Notes: generated from the letters alone by a model not told the origin. A stretch of 64,000 nucleotides of DNA from Cannabis sativa (GCF_029168945.1 NC_083606.1:18812041-18876040), one strand, 5' to 3'; positions 1 through 11,328 are shown, counted from the first letter of the stretch. Numbers and translations: made by a program.

Positions 1-1
1 G

Positions 2-115
2 GAGAGAAAATTTAGGGCTGAAGCCAAGAAGAGAAATGAGAGGGTTTATCAATTAGCAGCAACACGAAACTGGAACAGTTCTGCTCTACATTATCAGTCA
101 ATAAACGACTTATAG
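2..115 (+). CDS. possible C-terminal exon of an unidentified host gene
   Basis: An open frame runs in from the left edge and stops at TAG 113-115, giving about 37 residues that are lysine/arginine/glutamate rich and then end in a short polar tail. I do not recognise the family. The composition looks like real protein (a charged helix containing AEAKKRNERVYQLA) and is unlike the AT-rich DNA around it. A complete copia element begins about 60 bp after the stop, so if this is a gene its 3' UTR has been interrupted. It could also be a chance frame or a gene fragment, because only 115 bases are visible. Confidence 0.35.
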   Translation, partial: ERKFRAEAKKRNERVYQLAATRNWNSSALHYQSINDL

Positions 116-176
116 TTTGTAAATTACGTGTCGTTTGCTCTCAAAACATTTCGGTTAAAGTAATTAATTTGCTCCC

Positions 177-341
177 TGTAGAAAATAGTGAATCGAATTA
201 TGTGTATATTTCATAGAATAGTACATATTTATATACAAAGCTAGGAGAATAGGAAATAGGAAACTACCAACAAAATAGGAAACTACTAAATACAAGTTAC
301 CCTAATTCTTTTACACCTAATATACAGCTAATTCTCTAACA
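177..341 (-). repeat. Copia-1 3' LTR
   Basis: This is the left copy of the 165-bp LTR. On the minus strand it contains a TATA-like stretch (TATATAAAT, near 226-236) that fits a U3 promoter. It differs from the right copy at one clear position, within the motif reading GAGAATAGG here and GAGACTAGG at the other end. Confidence 0.93.
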
Positions 342-348
342 CTCCCCC

Positions 349-1187
349 TCAAGCTGGAGCATAGATGTTAATCATGCCCAGCTTGTTACAAAGATAGTCA
401 ATCCGCACCCCATTCAAAGCTTTTGTAAAAATATCTCCTAGTTGTTCTCCGGTTTTCACATATCCTGTGGAGATCAGACCTTGTTGAATTTTCTCACGAA
501 CAAAATGACAATCGATCTCAATGTGCTTAGTTCGCTCGTGGAATACGGGATTCGAGGCAATATGAAGAGCAGCTTGATTATCACACCATAATTTTGCTGG
601 AATAGAAGTCTTAAACCCGAATTCAGTCAAAAGCTGATAAATCCATATTACCTCACACACGGATTGGGCCATAGCTCTATATTCTGATTCAGCACTAGAT
701 CTAGATACAACATTTTGTTTCTTACTCTTCCAAGAGACCAGATTGCCACCAACAAATACACAATATCCTGAAGTGGATCGTCTATCTACCTTGGAGCCTG
801 CCCAATCTGCATCAGAAAAACACTCAATCTGGGTATGTCCATGATCCTTGTAAACTATACCTCGTCCTGGTGCTCCTTTTAACATAAAATTTGTTCTAAT
901 GCTGCCCAATGATGAATTGTTGGGGAAGACATGAACTGACTAATAACACTAACTGGAAATGCAATATCTGGACGAGTCACAGTTAAATAATTCAACTTTC
1001 CAACTAACCTGCGATATTTCTCAAGATCTTCAAATGGTTTCCCATCACGTGTAAGATGCACAGCTGGATTCATTGGAGCATTGCAAGGTTTTGATCCCAA
1101 TTTCCCTGTCTCAGTTAGCAAATCAAGTACATACTTTCTTTGAGACAGAAAAATACCTTGTTTACTCCGAGTAACTTCAATCCCCAA
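349..1187 (-). pseudogene. Copia-1 RT 3' part and RNase H
   Basis: Two overlapping minus-strand frames make up the end of the polyprotein. The first (about 879-1187) has the RT-thumb region with RPDIAFPVSVISQF. The second (349-909) is the RNase H domain with SDADWAG, SAESEY and CDNQAALHIASNP, which supply the expected acidic residues, followed by the LGDIFTKAL tail common to copia elements. The frame change near 880-909 loses part of the connection, and about 180 bp between 1188 and 1363 corresponds to the RT core containing the YVDD region in another frame. The stop lies a few bases from the purine tract, as usual in copia. It is not translatable as one protein. Confidence 0.85.
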
Positions 1188-1363
1188 GAACTACTTGAGT
1201 TCCCCTAAATCTTTCGTGTTAAACTCGGGTGTGAATGAAAGACTTAAGGGATGAGATGCCTTCGCATCATTTCCGGTAATAACGATGTCATCAACATACA
1301 CCACTAACAAAATGATACCAACGAGTTGATCTTTTATAAAACACGAATGATCCGACTTACTTT

Positions 1364-1934
1364 TCAACAAACCAAACTTCTCAATCGACTAAATTTACCA
1401 AACCAAGCACGAGGGCTTTGTTTCAATCCATATAAAGATTTGCGAAGATGACAAACATGCCCTAACTCCCCGAGCAACAAACCCGGAGGTTGCTCCATAT
1501 ATACTTCTTCCTCAAGATCTCCATGAAGAAAAGCATTTTTAATATCAAGTGATGCAAAGGCCAATGATGAGTAGGCGCCATGGAAATGAACGGTCGAACG
1601 TATGTGAGTTTAGCAACGGAGAAAAAGTATCACAATAGTCCACTCCATAGGTTTGAGCATAACCCTTGGCAACAAGACGGGCCTTTAAGCGAGCAAGCGT
1701 GCCGTCCGGATTGAATTTAACCGTGAACACCCATTTACACCCGATGGCCTGTTTTCCGGAAGGTAAATCAACCAAGACCCAAGTACCATTTGCAACCAAA
1801 GCATTCATCTCTTCTATCATTGCAGCAAGCCAACCAGGATGAGACATCGCTTCTCGAACAGTTTTAGGAATAGTGATAGAATCAAGAGAAGCAATAAAAG
1901 AACAAGAAGAAGAGGAGAGATGATTATAAGACAC
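1364..1934 (-). pseudogene. Copia-1 reverse transcriptase N-terminal part
   Basis: Two minus-strand frames show the classic copia RT entry. The first (1545-1934) contains MNALVANGTWVLV, GCKWVF and ARLVAKGYAQ. The second (1364-1564) contains [20 protein letters not shown] and [12 protein letters not shown]. They are joined by a frameshift near 1545-1620. This is the region that carries the first catalytic Asp (LDIKNAFL). Between 1935 and 2290 is a low-complexity, proline- and serine-rich linker found between integrase and RT in many copia polyproteins. Confidence 0.85.
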
Positions 1935-2291
1935 AAAAGAAGTAATAGGAAAAGTTCATTGACGTTTACCTTTACGTAGTGCAATGGGAAGATCATCTGA
2001 GATTTCCGGATCTGATGACGAAGATGCAAGTGCAGGACATGAAACAGGAGGTGGAGGAGGGGGCGCCTGGTGTACACTATAGGAGGCCGAGGGAGTGGTG
2101 GAGGTGGTAGAGGTGGTGGAGGTGGTGGAGGTGTAGACATTGTGGGGGTGACGGACCGAGGCGAGGTGAAGGAACAAGAGACCCGCCGTAACATGGAGCG
2201 GGCGCATAGGATGTGACAGAATAAACCAACAAATCATCATCCTCCCCCTGACTAGTAGAAGTAGTGGAAGATGAAAAATAAGGTGTATTTT

Positions 2292-3621
2292 CTACAAAAG
2301 TAACATCAATAGAAACAAGATATTTGTTGAGATCGGGACAAGAACACCTATACCCTTTCGAAGACGAGAATAACCAAGAAAGACACACTTTAGTGCCTTA
2401 GGGTCTAATTTGGTGACGGATGGACGGACATCGCGAGCAAAACAAACACTACCAAATACTCGCGGAGCAACCGGAAATAATGACTTATTAGGAAAAAGAA
2501 TTTTAAATGGAATTTCACCATTAAGAACGAGAAGAGGGCATGCGATTAATAAGAAAGCATGCCGTGGAAACTGCATCGGCCCAAAAAGGTTTAGGGACTT
2601 TCATTTGAAACAAGAGAGCACGTGCAGTTTCAAGAAGATGTCTGTTTACGTTCTGCAACACCATTCTGAGGTGCCGTATCAACACAAGAAGTTTCATGAA
2701 GCATGCCATTAGAGGTCATATAAGATTGAAATTGAGCGGACATGTACTCTTTGGCATTATCACTTCTCAAAGTACGAATAGATACATTAAATTGAGTTTG
2801 AATCTCGGCACAAAAAGCACGAATATAGAAAACAACTCGAACGATTTTCATTAAATATAACCAAGTTAAACGAGAATAATCATCCACAAAAGTAACAAAA
2901 TACTGAATCCGAGTTGAGACAAAATAGGAGAAGGACCCCAAACATCAGAATGAACTAACTCAAAAGGAACACTCGCACGTTTATTGACACGTGGACTCAA
3001 ACTAACACGATGATGTTTGGCAAACTGACATGACTCACATTCTAACGAAGATAAACTACTATATTGGGGACACGGTTCTTGAGCAAAGGAAGGGATGGAT
3101 GACCTAAACGACAATGAGCCTCAAAAGCGGAAGCAACACTCGAACAAGCAATAGAGGTTGGCGGAAGTGGGTCAAGAACATACAAGCCACCGCATTCATG
3201 TCCTTTACCAATAATCTTCTTCGTCATAAGATCCCGAAACAAACAATAATCGTGAAAGAATGAGATGCAACAATTTAGATTACGAGTGAGTTGACTAACG
3301 AGAAAGCAAATTAAAGGACAAATCGAGTAAATGTAAGACCGATGATAAAGATAGCATAGGTGTAGGAATAATAGTGCCGGATCCAAGAACGGTACGCCGT
3401 TGACCCATCGGCTAAGGTGACAACGAAGTGGGACCGTGAGACCGAAAAGTGGAAAAGAGACGGGAATTACTGTCATATGATCTCGTGGCACCGTAATCAA
3501 TGACCCATTTCGAGGATTTGGAAAGAAGGCATGCATTAGAGTTACCCGAATCGGCAATCGCAAGGAAAAGAAGATGAAGACTTAAGTGTTTCCCGATACC
3601 GTGAGAACTTGGCAAATTCAT
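2292..3621 (-). pseudogene. Copia-1 protease and integrase remains
   Basis: Several short minus-strand frames carry, in order, a protease core that reads WVIDYGAT where copia proteases have DSGAT (3412-3621), the GAG-pre-integrase motif around CRLGHPSLPLL (near 3080), and the zinc part CESCQFAKHH (near 3020). The integrase core then follows with HSDVWGPSP, FVDDYSRLTW, TLRSDNAKEY and the PQNGVAERK box, covering the D,D,E residues (2630-2960). The part after it (2292-2709) has the FWADAVSTACFLINRMP and FLGYS motifs. The frame changes at least three times, and the protease Ser next to the active Asp is replaced. Confidence 0.82.
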
Positions 3622-3689
3622 CGGCGAAATAAGGACCGATTTGTCGGATGCATCACTAGTGCTTGCAATATTGGCGAGTGTTGTTGTCG

Positions 3690-4514
3690 ATTCTTAAATT
3701 GTAACTTCCTACACTCAAACTTGGTGTGGCAGGTTTCTTACAATAATTGCACATGATGCTCCCGGAATTTGGTGTGCGGTTATCGAGTCCTTGTGAATTA
3801 CCTCCTTTAAATCCACTTGGAGTAGAGTTTCTTTACGGTGCGAAATTATTACGACTCACCAAGGCGCTATTAAGAGGAGTTGAAGAGGTAGTCTGTGCGA
3901 AGAACACGAGTAAACACATCTTGTAAAGAGGAGACATCGGAACCGAGAGAGAACTTGTGACTTTGCGAGTCAAATTCGGATGAGAGTCCTGCAAGAAAAC
4001 TCATAATAGCCATCTGTTCTCGTTGGCGCTGTTGAACTTTTACATCAGGACTAAAGGGTAATAGCACATTAAGTTCTTCATATGTTTTCTTGAAAGCCAT
4101 AAAATAATTCATAAGAGACTTATCTTGTTTTTCCGCACGATAAAAAGCTTTGCAAACATCATATATGCGAGAGATGTTGTCTTTGCCAGAATACAAAAAC
4201 TCCAAGTAACCCATTAGTTCTTTAACCAATTCACAATGATTAATCAAACTAATTACCTCATTATCGATAGAATTTCGAATTTGAAGGAACAAGCGAGCAT
4301 CCTCACGGAGCCATATTTTCCTTGAATCGTTTGTTTCTTCAGGAGGATCGTCAGTCAAGTGATCATCTTTGTCAATACTCCTCAAATACAGTCGAATCGT
4401 CTTACTCCATTCCAAATAATTCGAACCAATCAACTTATGGTCCGTGATTTTAGACATCACGGGAACCACATCAGAAACAACGATTGACTTCGAATCTGAT
4501 TTTATCTCTGCCAT
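3690..4514 (-). pseudogene. Copia-1 gag
   Basis: The minus-strand frame most plausibly starts at the ATG at 4512-4514 (MAEIKSDSKS). Starting there gives about 214 residues; an upstream ATG in the same frame would add an unusual hydrophobic leader. It has the copia gag fold (UBN2/DUF4219 type) with SNYLEWSKTIRLYL, LMNYFMAFKKTYEELN and IMSFLAGLSSEFD. The frame ends at 3870. A zinc-knuckle relic reading CNYCKKP lies downstream near 3745 in a shifted frame. The 5' leader (about 4515-4966) is unusually GC-rich for this window. Confidence 0.82.
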
Positions 4515-4978
4515 AATCTCGAAACCAAAAAAAAATTGACAGAAAAAGGAAGAGAACAAACTCAAAGGAATAGATACCCAAACACAAAGAAGACAAAAGT
4601 ATCAAACCACAAAATGCGAAGAACCGCCGAAAACCGAAGCAAGGAGGACGAGAAAGGAGAAGGAGTGGGACGGGCGTCGACCGACACCGGAGAAGACGCC
4701 GGACGCGCCCTCACGCGCCGGCGCGTGGGAAGGGTGGCAGCGGCGGACGACGGCGCGTGGGCCCCACGCGCGGTGAATCTGGACGCCGGACTTTTGGGTT
4801 TTGCAGTCCGGCGGCTGGGCAGTCTTCCTATGTGGGCGGTGAGAAAAAATGGTCACTCCAAATAGGGTTTTCGAAAAAACAACCCTAAACTCAAACCCTA
4901 ATTTTTTATTTTATTTTTTTTTTTTTCAGAACCCTAATTTCGAATTTCGAATTTTGAATCACAATGGCTCTGATACCA

Positions 4979-5143
4979 TGTAGAAAATAGTGAATCGAAT
5001 TATGTGTATATTTCATAGAATAGTACATATTTATATACAAAGCTAGGAGACTAGGAAATAGGAAACTACCAACAAAATAGGAAACTACTAAATACAAGTT
5101 ACCCTAATTCTTTTACACCTAATATACAGCTAATTCTCTAACA
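4979..5143 (-). repeat. Copia-1 5' LTR
   Basis: This is the right copy of the 165-bp LTR, adjacent to the tRNA-iMet primer-binding site on its left and to the CTCCC target duplication on its right. Confidence 0.93.
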
Positions 5144-5291
5144 CTCCCCAAGCTTTTTTAGTTGGCAAAAATTCCCCGGTCTACGACAAACCTTGAGAAG
5201 TTCCCTTCTGGTCTGTTTTCTCTGAAATATATTAACACTCTTAACATAAAGTTGTGCACTTTTCATGTATCACCATCTTCCCTTTTTAGTC

Positions 5292-5796
5292 AGTTAGAAT
5301 TATTAATCTGAACTAATATAATCATAAGTTTAATATCATAAGTATAATTATTAACTATGTGTCAAATATATGTTCACTACTATAATAGGATGGTTAATAA
5401 TTATATATTATGTTAGAAGCACATGAGAGCACCCTTCAAAATTATAATTGGCCCATTAAATTATAGTATACTATTATTGAACCACTTAAGCCTCTGAGAT
5501 AAATATATATCTTAAGTGAAGAGGTTTTGGGGGTTAATGGTAATGAGTGAAAGATGGGATAGTTCCACGTAGTGTTCTCTCTAATATCACTTTGAGTTTT
5601 GTATTTGTCCTCATATTGAAAATTCTTAGATGTTCTAATATGGCTCACATAGGTGGATCATCAATGGGAGGTATGTATGTTTGTTTTTGTTTTGTGATAC
5701 TCTAAATAAAATATAGATCTTGGTTAATGATTATGAATAATGATGATTAGTATTTAATGTGTATTTTGATAGCTCATAATCAAAAAAAATTTAATA
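5292..5796 (+). repeat. Copia-2 5' LTR
   Basis: It aligns along its length with 26798-27783, for example around the shared text GGCCCATTAAATTATAGTAT and CTCTAATATCACTTTGAG. It lacks the MITE present in the right copy. Its ends are diverged from the TGTTA/TAACA ends of the right copy, so the boundaries are good to a few bases. Confidence 0.85.
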
Positions 5797-6214
5797 ATTG
5801 GTATCAGAGCTATCAAATCTATATTTTCTTAACAATTTATGTCGTAACAATTAGTACTTATTTTCTTACGACATAAATTAATGTTTATTTAAACAATTAG
5901 TGCTTATTTTCTTACCTATCGTAAGATTAAGCATAGAAAATTGTTTGGTAATGAGGAACACTTAAATATTAATTTATTTAAATATTGTATCTTCCTCCAA
6001 TATTAGATTAAGATCCTTATAAGTAATTAATTATCTTATCGATAATAATTGCTTGCTAAGGATGCTTAATATGGTGAAGAAAATTTATTAAATATTATGA
6101 ATCGCAATTTATCTATCATTTCGATAGTAAATTAATGTATTTGATTATAATATTTAATAGATTATTCTTACCTATGTATGAGTTCTACTTTATTAATTTG
6201 TCTAAGAACTCTAG
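5797..6214 (+). other. Copia-2 primer-binding site and proximal leader
   Basis: The tRNA-iMet-complementary TGGTATCAGAGC begins at 5799, two bases after the LTR. The rest is AT-rich untranslated leader with no frame. It ends in the CATAT target duplication (6215-6219) of Copia-3A. Confidence 0.85.
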
Positions 6215-6219
6215 CATAT

Positions 6220-7504
6220 TGTTGGGTTTTATGCCCTAAATAAAACTCCATTTCAATGTAATCTATTTTATTTAACATCAATAAAGAAACAGAAGTATTT
6301 TTCATTCATTTGCGTATGTTTTGGTTCACTTTATCAATTGCTTGTCTATTTGATTTATAAATTCATCTTAAACCCTTTTCACATACTTGATCCTGTTTAT
6401 TGTGTTGTCATCACTTTGGAAAGTAAACATGACTATGTGAATAAAGTTTCCTAGATTTATCAGACACAAGGTTTTACTGATATGATAATCTACAACAAGA
6501 GTTTACTTGCATTTGGAGAAATGTTATGTTCTTTCCAGAACATTGGTTAAAGTAAAGCTCAGGTTGGATGCATGGAGTATGCATCGAAAGGGACCGATAT
6601 TGAACTTTGACTTAGATTTATTAAACTTACCGTAAAATCTATTCAAGTCAATATCGCCTAGTTGATCCTAGATCAAATGTTCTTAATCCTGTTATGATTA
6701 GGCTCAATCTTGAAAGGCTATTCGTGTTCTTTGATTTGTTAGTTAAGCCTACTTTTAGGTCAGGGTGATACGTACATTTTGGGAACACGGTAGTGCAATT
6801 GAGTGGGAGCGTTAACATAAACATGGAATCTATAGCTTCTATCTGGCGAATAGTAAGCAAAGGATGATCTCCTTCGAGCTTGACCAACATAAATGGTGGA
6901 GTACTCATTTCACATAAGCTGAAATATCATTTATACGGGGTCAAGTGTTTTAAGGATAAAATACATAGTAGGGTGTAACGGTAATCTAATCCCTTTACAG
7001 TGTAGATCATTCATATAGAGGATCATTGATCAAATTAGGATTATAACAATGGATAACTAATGATGTGTCTATATAGTGGAACATATAGAGCATTATATAT
7101 ACTGAGAGTGCAATTCTAAGTTCTATGCGTGGATTCAACGAAGAATTAATAAGTTAGTGAATTTTAGTGATAAATTCTTGATCTACTTATTGGAAGCTCG
7201 GTTATATAGATCCATGGTCCCCACACTAGTTGAGATAATATTGCTTGTAAGACTCATGTAATTGGTTTTGATTAATCGATTATAATTCTCAAACTAGACT
7301 ATGTCTATTTGTGAATTTTTCACTAGGTAAGGGCGAAATTGTTAAGAAAGAGTTGTTAGGGGCATATTTGTTAATTATGATACTTTGTATGGTTCAATTA
7401 ATAAATATGATAAATGAAAATATTATTTAATAATTATTTATAGTTATTAAATAGTTAGAATTGACATTTAAATGGTTGAATTAGAAAATTGGCGTTTTTG
7501 AGAA
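6220..7504 (+). repeat. Copia-3A 5' LTR, truncated
   Basis: It is nearly identical to 20300-21590 of the right LTR. Identity stops abruptly after the shared GGCGTTTTTGAGAAA near 7490-7504. The promoter-proximal part, which in the right copy contains the TATA box, is missing. Confidence 0.85.
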
Positions 7505-8981
7505 ATTAATCCTAGGACACAATTTTCGAAAATGCATGTTAAAATAAAAAATTAATCCTGAAAAATTATTCTAATTTAATGTTGGCCCAAAATTAATTAA
7601 TAAAATTAATTTACAACAAAAAATATAATTTTCCTATTTAATTAAATATATATGAAAAATTTCAAATAATTAAGTATGATGATGAAAATCAACTTAAATA
7701 TTAATTTTCTATTTAATTAAATACACTAGAAAAATACTTCAAGCAAAAATATCATCTATCTAGATTTTCCTTTGACTAATTAATTCAATTTCTAATAATA
7801 TACTTTAATTTAATTTATTTTAATTAATCATTAAATGAAAAAAATTATTGTTTTAAGTTGGTCCAAAATTAAAATAAATAATTTACAACTTTAATCTATT
7901 TTTCAAATAAAATTCGAAATTCCAGCATTTAAGAAATGCAATTTCAAAATTTGATTAATAAAATAAAGAAAAAAAATATATTTTGAAAATTATTTAAATT
8001 TAGTTGAAAAAATAAATTTCAACGAAAAATAATTTTCTATTTAATTAAGTGTCATGAAAAAGAAATATTTAAGTGTCAGGATGAAAATCAACTTAGATAT
8101 TTAATTTTCAAATTAATTAAATGTATTAAATTCAAGAAATAAATAATTAAGTGTAGAGAAGGCTTAATTTTTAATCTCTAGTTTAATACTAGGAAAAATA
8201 TTCTTAAAATAAATTGTACCAAAATTAATTATTTAAATAATTAATTTCACAATGTATAATATTTTCCTATTTAATATTAGAAATAATAAGTAGTCTAGAA
8301 ATAACTATCTAGAAAATATCTTATTTGACTAAGTATCTTTTCCACAAAATTTGAAAAAATATCTAATTTAAGTTGTATTAGAAAAAATCTAGAACTTAAA
8401 TATTTTCAAATTTAAATTTAATTAAATATCAAATATTAAGTTGTAACCACTTAATTTAAAAATATTTCATTTTAAGTTAATATTCGAAAAGATATTAACC
8501 TAAAAAAAATATCTAAAATATTCCATTTTAAGTTAATATTCGAAAAGATATTAACTTAAAAAAATATCTAAAGAATCTTAATAACCAATGCCTAAAATTC
8601 CTCAACTTAATTTTGAAATTTTAAATTCAAAAGATATTCAGATTTAAGTTGGTTAGTTGTAGATAACTAAATATCAACTTAAATAGGAATATTTAATGAA
8701 AAATTTAAATTAAGCTCCAGAAAGAATCTAGATGGTTATAATTCTATATTTAATTAAATACAAGAAAATACATATAGTTTAGTTTAGAATAAAATTCTTT
8801 AAACTATATTTTTCTTAAATTAATTTCAAAATAAATGAAATTAATTATGTTGCTAATCAATTTTATTAGGTTAAACTAGTTTAATTAACCTAGTACAGTT
8901 ATTCAAATCAGGCAAATGGGCCTTCACAATTGGGGTGGTTCATGTGAGGGGGTGCTGAGTTCAGTATGTCGTACCCACTAC
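7505..8981 (-). other. Copia-3B non-coding interior, distal part
   Basis: This is very AT-rich DNA without a usable frame. Short motifs recur at spaced intervals (AAGTTGGTCC, CTATTTAATTAAAT and variants). A near-perfect tandem duplication of about 57 bp is at 8458-8573. It continues on the other side of the Cassandra insertion to the Copia-3B primer-binding site, so I read it as untranslated interior of that minus-strand element. Its junction at 7504/7505 with the plus-oriented LTR is a rearrangement breakpoint. Confidence 0.55.
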
Positions 8982-9414
8982 TGTAACGTCCCCGCTTCAA
9001 GCCTCCATTGGGTCCTTACACCCACGGACTAATGGCTCTTATACACGAGTACGTCACTCTAGCTGCTTCCTGGATTGATGACTGGCCCTACAGACCAACA
9101 CGAGTGTTTTCAGCGTGCTTTGTCCTCACTCGCACGCTTCCTGGGAAAACTTCCCAGGAGGTCACCCATCCTAAAATTGCTCCCAAGTCAAGCACGCTTA
9201 ACTGTGGAGTTCTTTCGAGATGGGCTACCGAAAAACAAGATGCACCTTGTTGATATAGGTAGTACCAATCAATCCATTTAAGCTCTCTTTAACTGTGTAG
9301 TCCCATACCTACACAGTCTCAGAATCATCCCACTAGACCTTCCCCAGACGATGTGGGATTGCACAGCTTACCCGGTATTTCCCCTTACGGATCACGGGAC
9401 TACTGACTGTCACA
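8982..9414 (-). repeat. Cassandra 3' LTR
   Basis: This is the left 433-bp LTR, starting TGTAACGTCC and ending GTCACA on the plus strand. It differs from the right copy at about 9059 (A here, G there) and in ACACAGTCTC, which reads ACACAATCTC there. Confidence 0.93.
9145..9245 (-). promoter_or_regulatory. 5S rRNA-like internal promoter in Cassandra LTR (left)
   Basis: On the minus strand this reads through a 5S box A-like AGTTAAGCGTGCTTG and a box C-like AGGATGGGTGACCTCCTGGG, matching the internal control region of plant 5S rRNA from my knowledge of that gene. The flanking parts of a real 5S gene are degenerate, so this is an RNA polymerase III promoter relic, not a ribosomal gene. Confidence 0.88.
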
Positions 9415-9485
9415 ATCACCCCCCTTACGGGGTCCGACGTCCTCGTCGACCACACTTCCGGCTGGGTCAAGGCTCTGATACCATT

Positions 9486-9918
9486 TGTAACGTCCCCGCT
9501 TCAAGCCTCCATTGGGTCCTTACACCCACGGACTAATGGCTCTTATACACGAGTACGTCACTCTGGCTGCTTCCTGGATTGATGACTGGCCCTACAGACC
9601 AACACGAGTGTTTTCAGCGTGCTTTGTCCTCACTCGCACGCTTCCTGGGAAAACTTCCCAGGAGGTCACCCATCCTAAAATTGCTCCCAAGTCAAGCACG
9701 CTTAACTGTGGAGTTCTTTCGAGATGGGCTACCGAAAAACAAGATGCACCTTGTTGATATAGGTAGTACCAATCAATCCATTTAAGCTCTCTTTAACTGT
9801 GTAGTCCCATACCTACACAATCTCAGAATCATCCCACTAGACCTTCCCCAGACGATGTGGGATTGCACAGCTTACCCGGTATTTCCCCTTACGGATCACG
9901 GGACTACTGACTGTCACA
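9486..9918 (-). repeat. Cassandra 5' LTR
   Basis: This is the right 433-bp LTR, next to the primer-binding site (9471-9483). Confidence 0.93.
9649..9749 (-). promoter_or_regulatory. 5S rRNA-like internal promoter in Cassandra LTR (right)
   Basis: This is the same 5S-like block, 504 bp downstream of the first copy, with box A and box C intact by eye. Lying in the 5' LTR, this copy would be the one driving element transcription. Confidence 0.88.
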
Positions 9919-9923
9919 ACTAC

Positions 9924-11328
9924 TATGGCTCCCAACTCTCACACAAGGCCCAAAAGAGAGGAATTTAACCTTAAAATGAACAACTGTTATTGATTGAATA
10001 GGCCCAAAAACTAAATGGGCCTAAATAAAATCTATCAAGAACTACGATAATTTATTTAGCAACAACAACCTATATGCATCTATAATGAAATTAAACACAT
10101 AGGCTCACACAGGCACACTTTGGATGGGTCCTATCATGTTGCTAGGTCATACACAGATGAAAGAAGATTGTAAATATACCTGTTACAAATTATTTACTTG
10201 ACCAAAGGAGCCATCAGATCATTAGATTTGGCAAAAAGTAACCATGGCTATTTGCAATCAAGTAATAATAGGTTTTGAAAACTTACAAACAAGCTAAAAC
10301 ACATACTCCTGCAATAAGGTTAGCTGGATAGTTGGATGTAGGATTTATTTAATTTTAAATAAATAATTTCGAAAAATAATTAATTAAATAAATAATTTAT
10401 TTTCGTAAAAAAATTTTTAAAAATTTCGAAATTTAAAAAAAATTTAAAATTAAACCTACAATTTTGAAAAATTAGGTTTCAACCAACCTAAATATCATTT
10501 CAAAATTTGCTAACTACTTTTAAAATTTAAATGTTATTTTATAAATAAAAATTAAATAAAAAATTAAAAAAGATAAATGAATATCTTTTTCAGATTTTAA
10601 ATGTAATTTAAATAAATAAAATAACAAAATTTAAAAGTTAGCAAAATATCTTATATCTATTTAAAATTACATGATTATAGTTATCTTATTTTAAATTTAA
10701 ATAAGGTCAAATTATTTAAAAAAAATTTAATTTAAAAATTTAAAATCTGACCTTAAATTTAAAAATAAGATAAGATATAATCAAATTTAAAAATAAGATA
10801 GATTATTAACCAAATAAGATAGATACTAACTACTATTAAATTCAAATTACACTAATATCTTGAATTAAATTTAAAAAATATTAAATTAATTCATAATGAT
10901 AATTAGAATTGAATTAGGAATAGTAATAGTATAAGTATAGAACTACACAAAAAATCGGAAGTTAATTCCATGAAAAAGCATGAAAAATCGAAGAAAAACG
11001 AAAAAATTGTGAGCTATACGGATAGTTTTCGCGATCGCAGGAAAATTTCAGCACAACTCCGATTTTTTCGAATCTTCAAAAAATCATAACTAATTCAAAT
11101 TAAATCGAAATTGAGTTCTATAAAAAAGTAACTTGCTTAATTTTTTCCATACTATCCAATAAAAATAATTCCAGAAACAGATATTCAATTATTTTTAACG
11201 AAAACACTAATCAATCATCAAATAACACTCAATACAACATGATACCATCCAAAAACAAACAAACAAACAATCGTTTTAAAGTCCAAATTTCTTGCAAGTA
11301 AATCGATTACCATGGCTCTGAGGCCAGT
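9924..11328 (-). other. Copia-3B leader with primer-binding site
   Basis: This is AT-rich untranslated DNA between the Cassandra insertion and the Copia-3B LTR. On the minus strand, just after the LTR end, the text TGGCCTCAGAGCCATGG (11310-11326) resembles a tRNA-iMet primer-binding site with the TA of TGGTATCAGAGC changed to CC. That orientation makes 11329-19340 the 5' LTR of a minus-strand element. No frame longer than 60 codons is credible here. Confidence 0.65.

Larger units (their letters stand above)
177..5143 (-). mobile_element. Copia-1: complete Ty1/copia LTR retrotransposon
   Basis: Two 165-bp direct repeats (177-341 and 4979-5143) start TGT and end ACA. They are flanked by a 5-bp target-site duplication, CTCCC (172-176 and 5144-5148). 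The element reads on the minus strand. A primer-binding site matching the 3' end of initiator tRNA-Met (TGGTATCAGAGC on the minus strand, about 4967-4978) sits next to the right (5') LTR. A purine tract (minus strand TTGAGGGGGAG, about 342-352) sits next to the left (3') LTR. The order gag, protease, integrase, RT, RNase H identifies it as copia. The LTRs differ at about one position by eye, so insertion is recent, yet the polyprotein is broken into many frames. Confidence 0.95.
8982..9918 (-). mobile_element. Cassandra TRIM retrotransposon, complete
   Basis: Two LTRs of equal length (433 bp; 8982-9414 and 9486-9918) enclose a 71-bp interior and are flanked by a perfect ACTAC duplication (8977-8981 and 9919-9923). 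On the minus strand the interior starts with a tRNA-iMet primer-binding site (9471-9483) and ends with a G-rich purine tract (about 9415-9427). The LTRs contain a segment closely resembling plant 5S rRNA, the defining trait of Cassandra. I count two differences between the LTRs, so insertion is recent. It has no coding capacity and depends on other elements for mobilisation. Confidence 0.95.

Noticed and set aside
1817..2388. Proline-, serine- and threonine-rich proteins opposite or alongside Copia-1 pol
   Set aside because: Low-complexity linker of the polyprotein read in wrong frames.
4536..4865. GC-rich frame in the Copia-1 leader
   Set aside because: It lies opposite to the element's direction in the untranslated leader and has no recognisable domain.
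6648..6908. Antisense frame repeated at 12489-12689 and 20728-20967
   Set aside because: It appears only because the Copia-3 LTR is repeated. The strand is opposite to the element, no motif is recognisable, and the copy at 12489 is shorter. Treated as chance.
9145..9749. Two functional 5S rRNA genes
   Set aside because: Only the internal promoter core resembles 5S. The ends and much of the body differ, and both copies lie within LTRs.
9008..9785. Several short plus-strand frames in the Cassandra LTRs
   Set aside because: They are on the strand opposite to the element and duplicate only because the LTR is duplicated. Cassandra is known to be non-coding.
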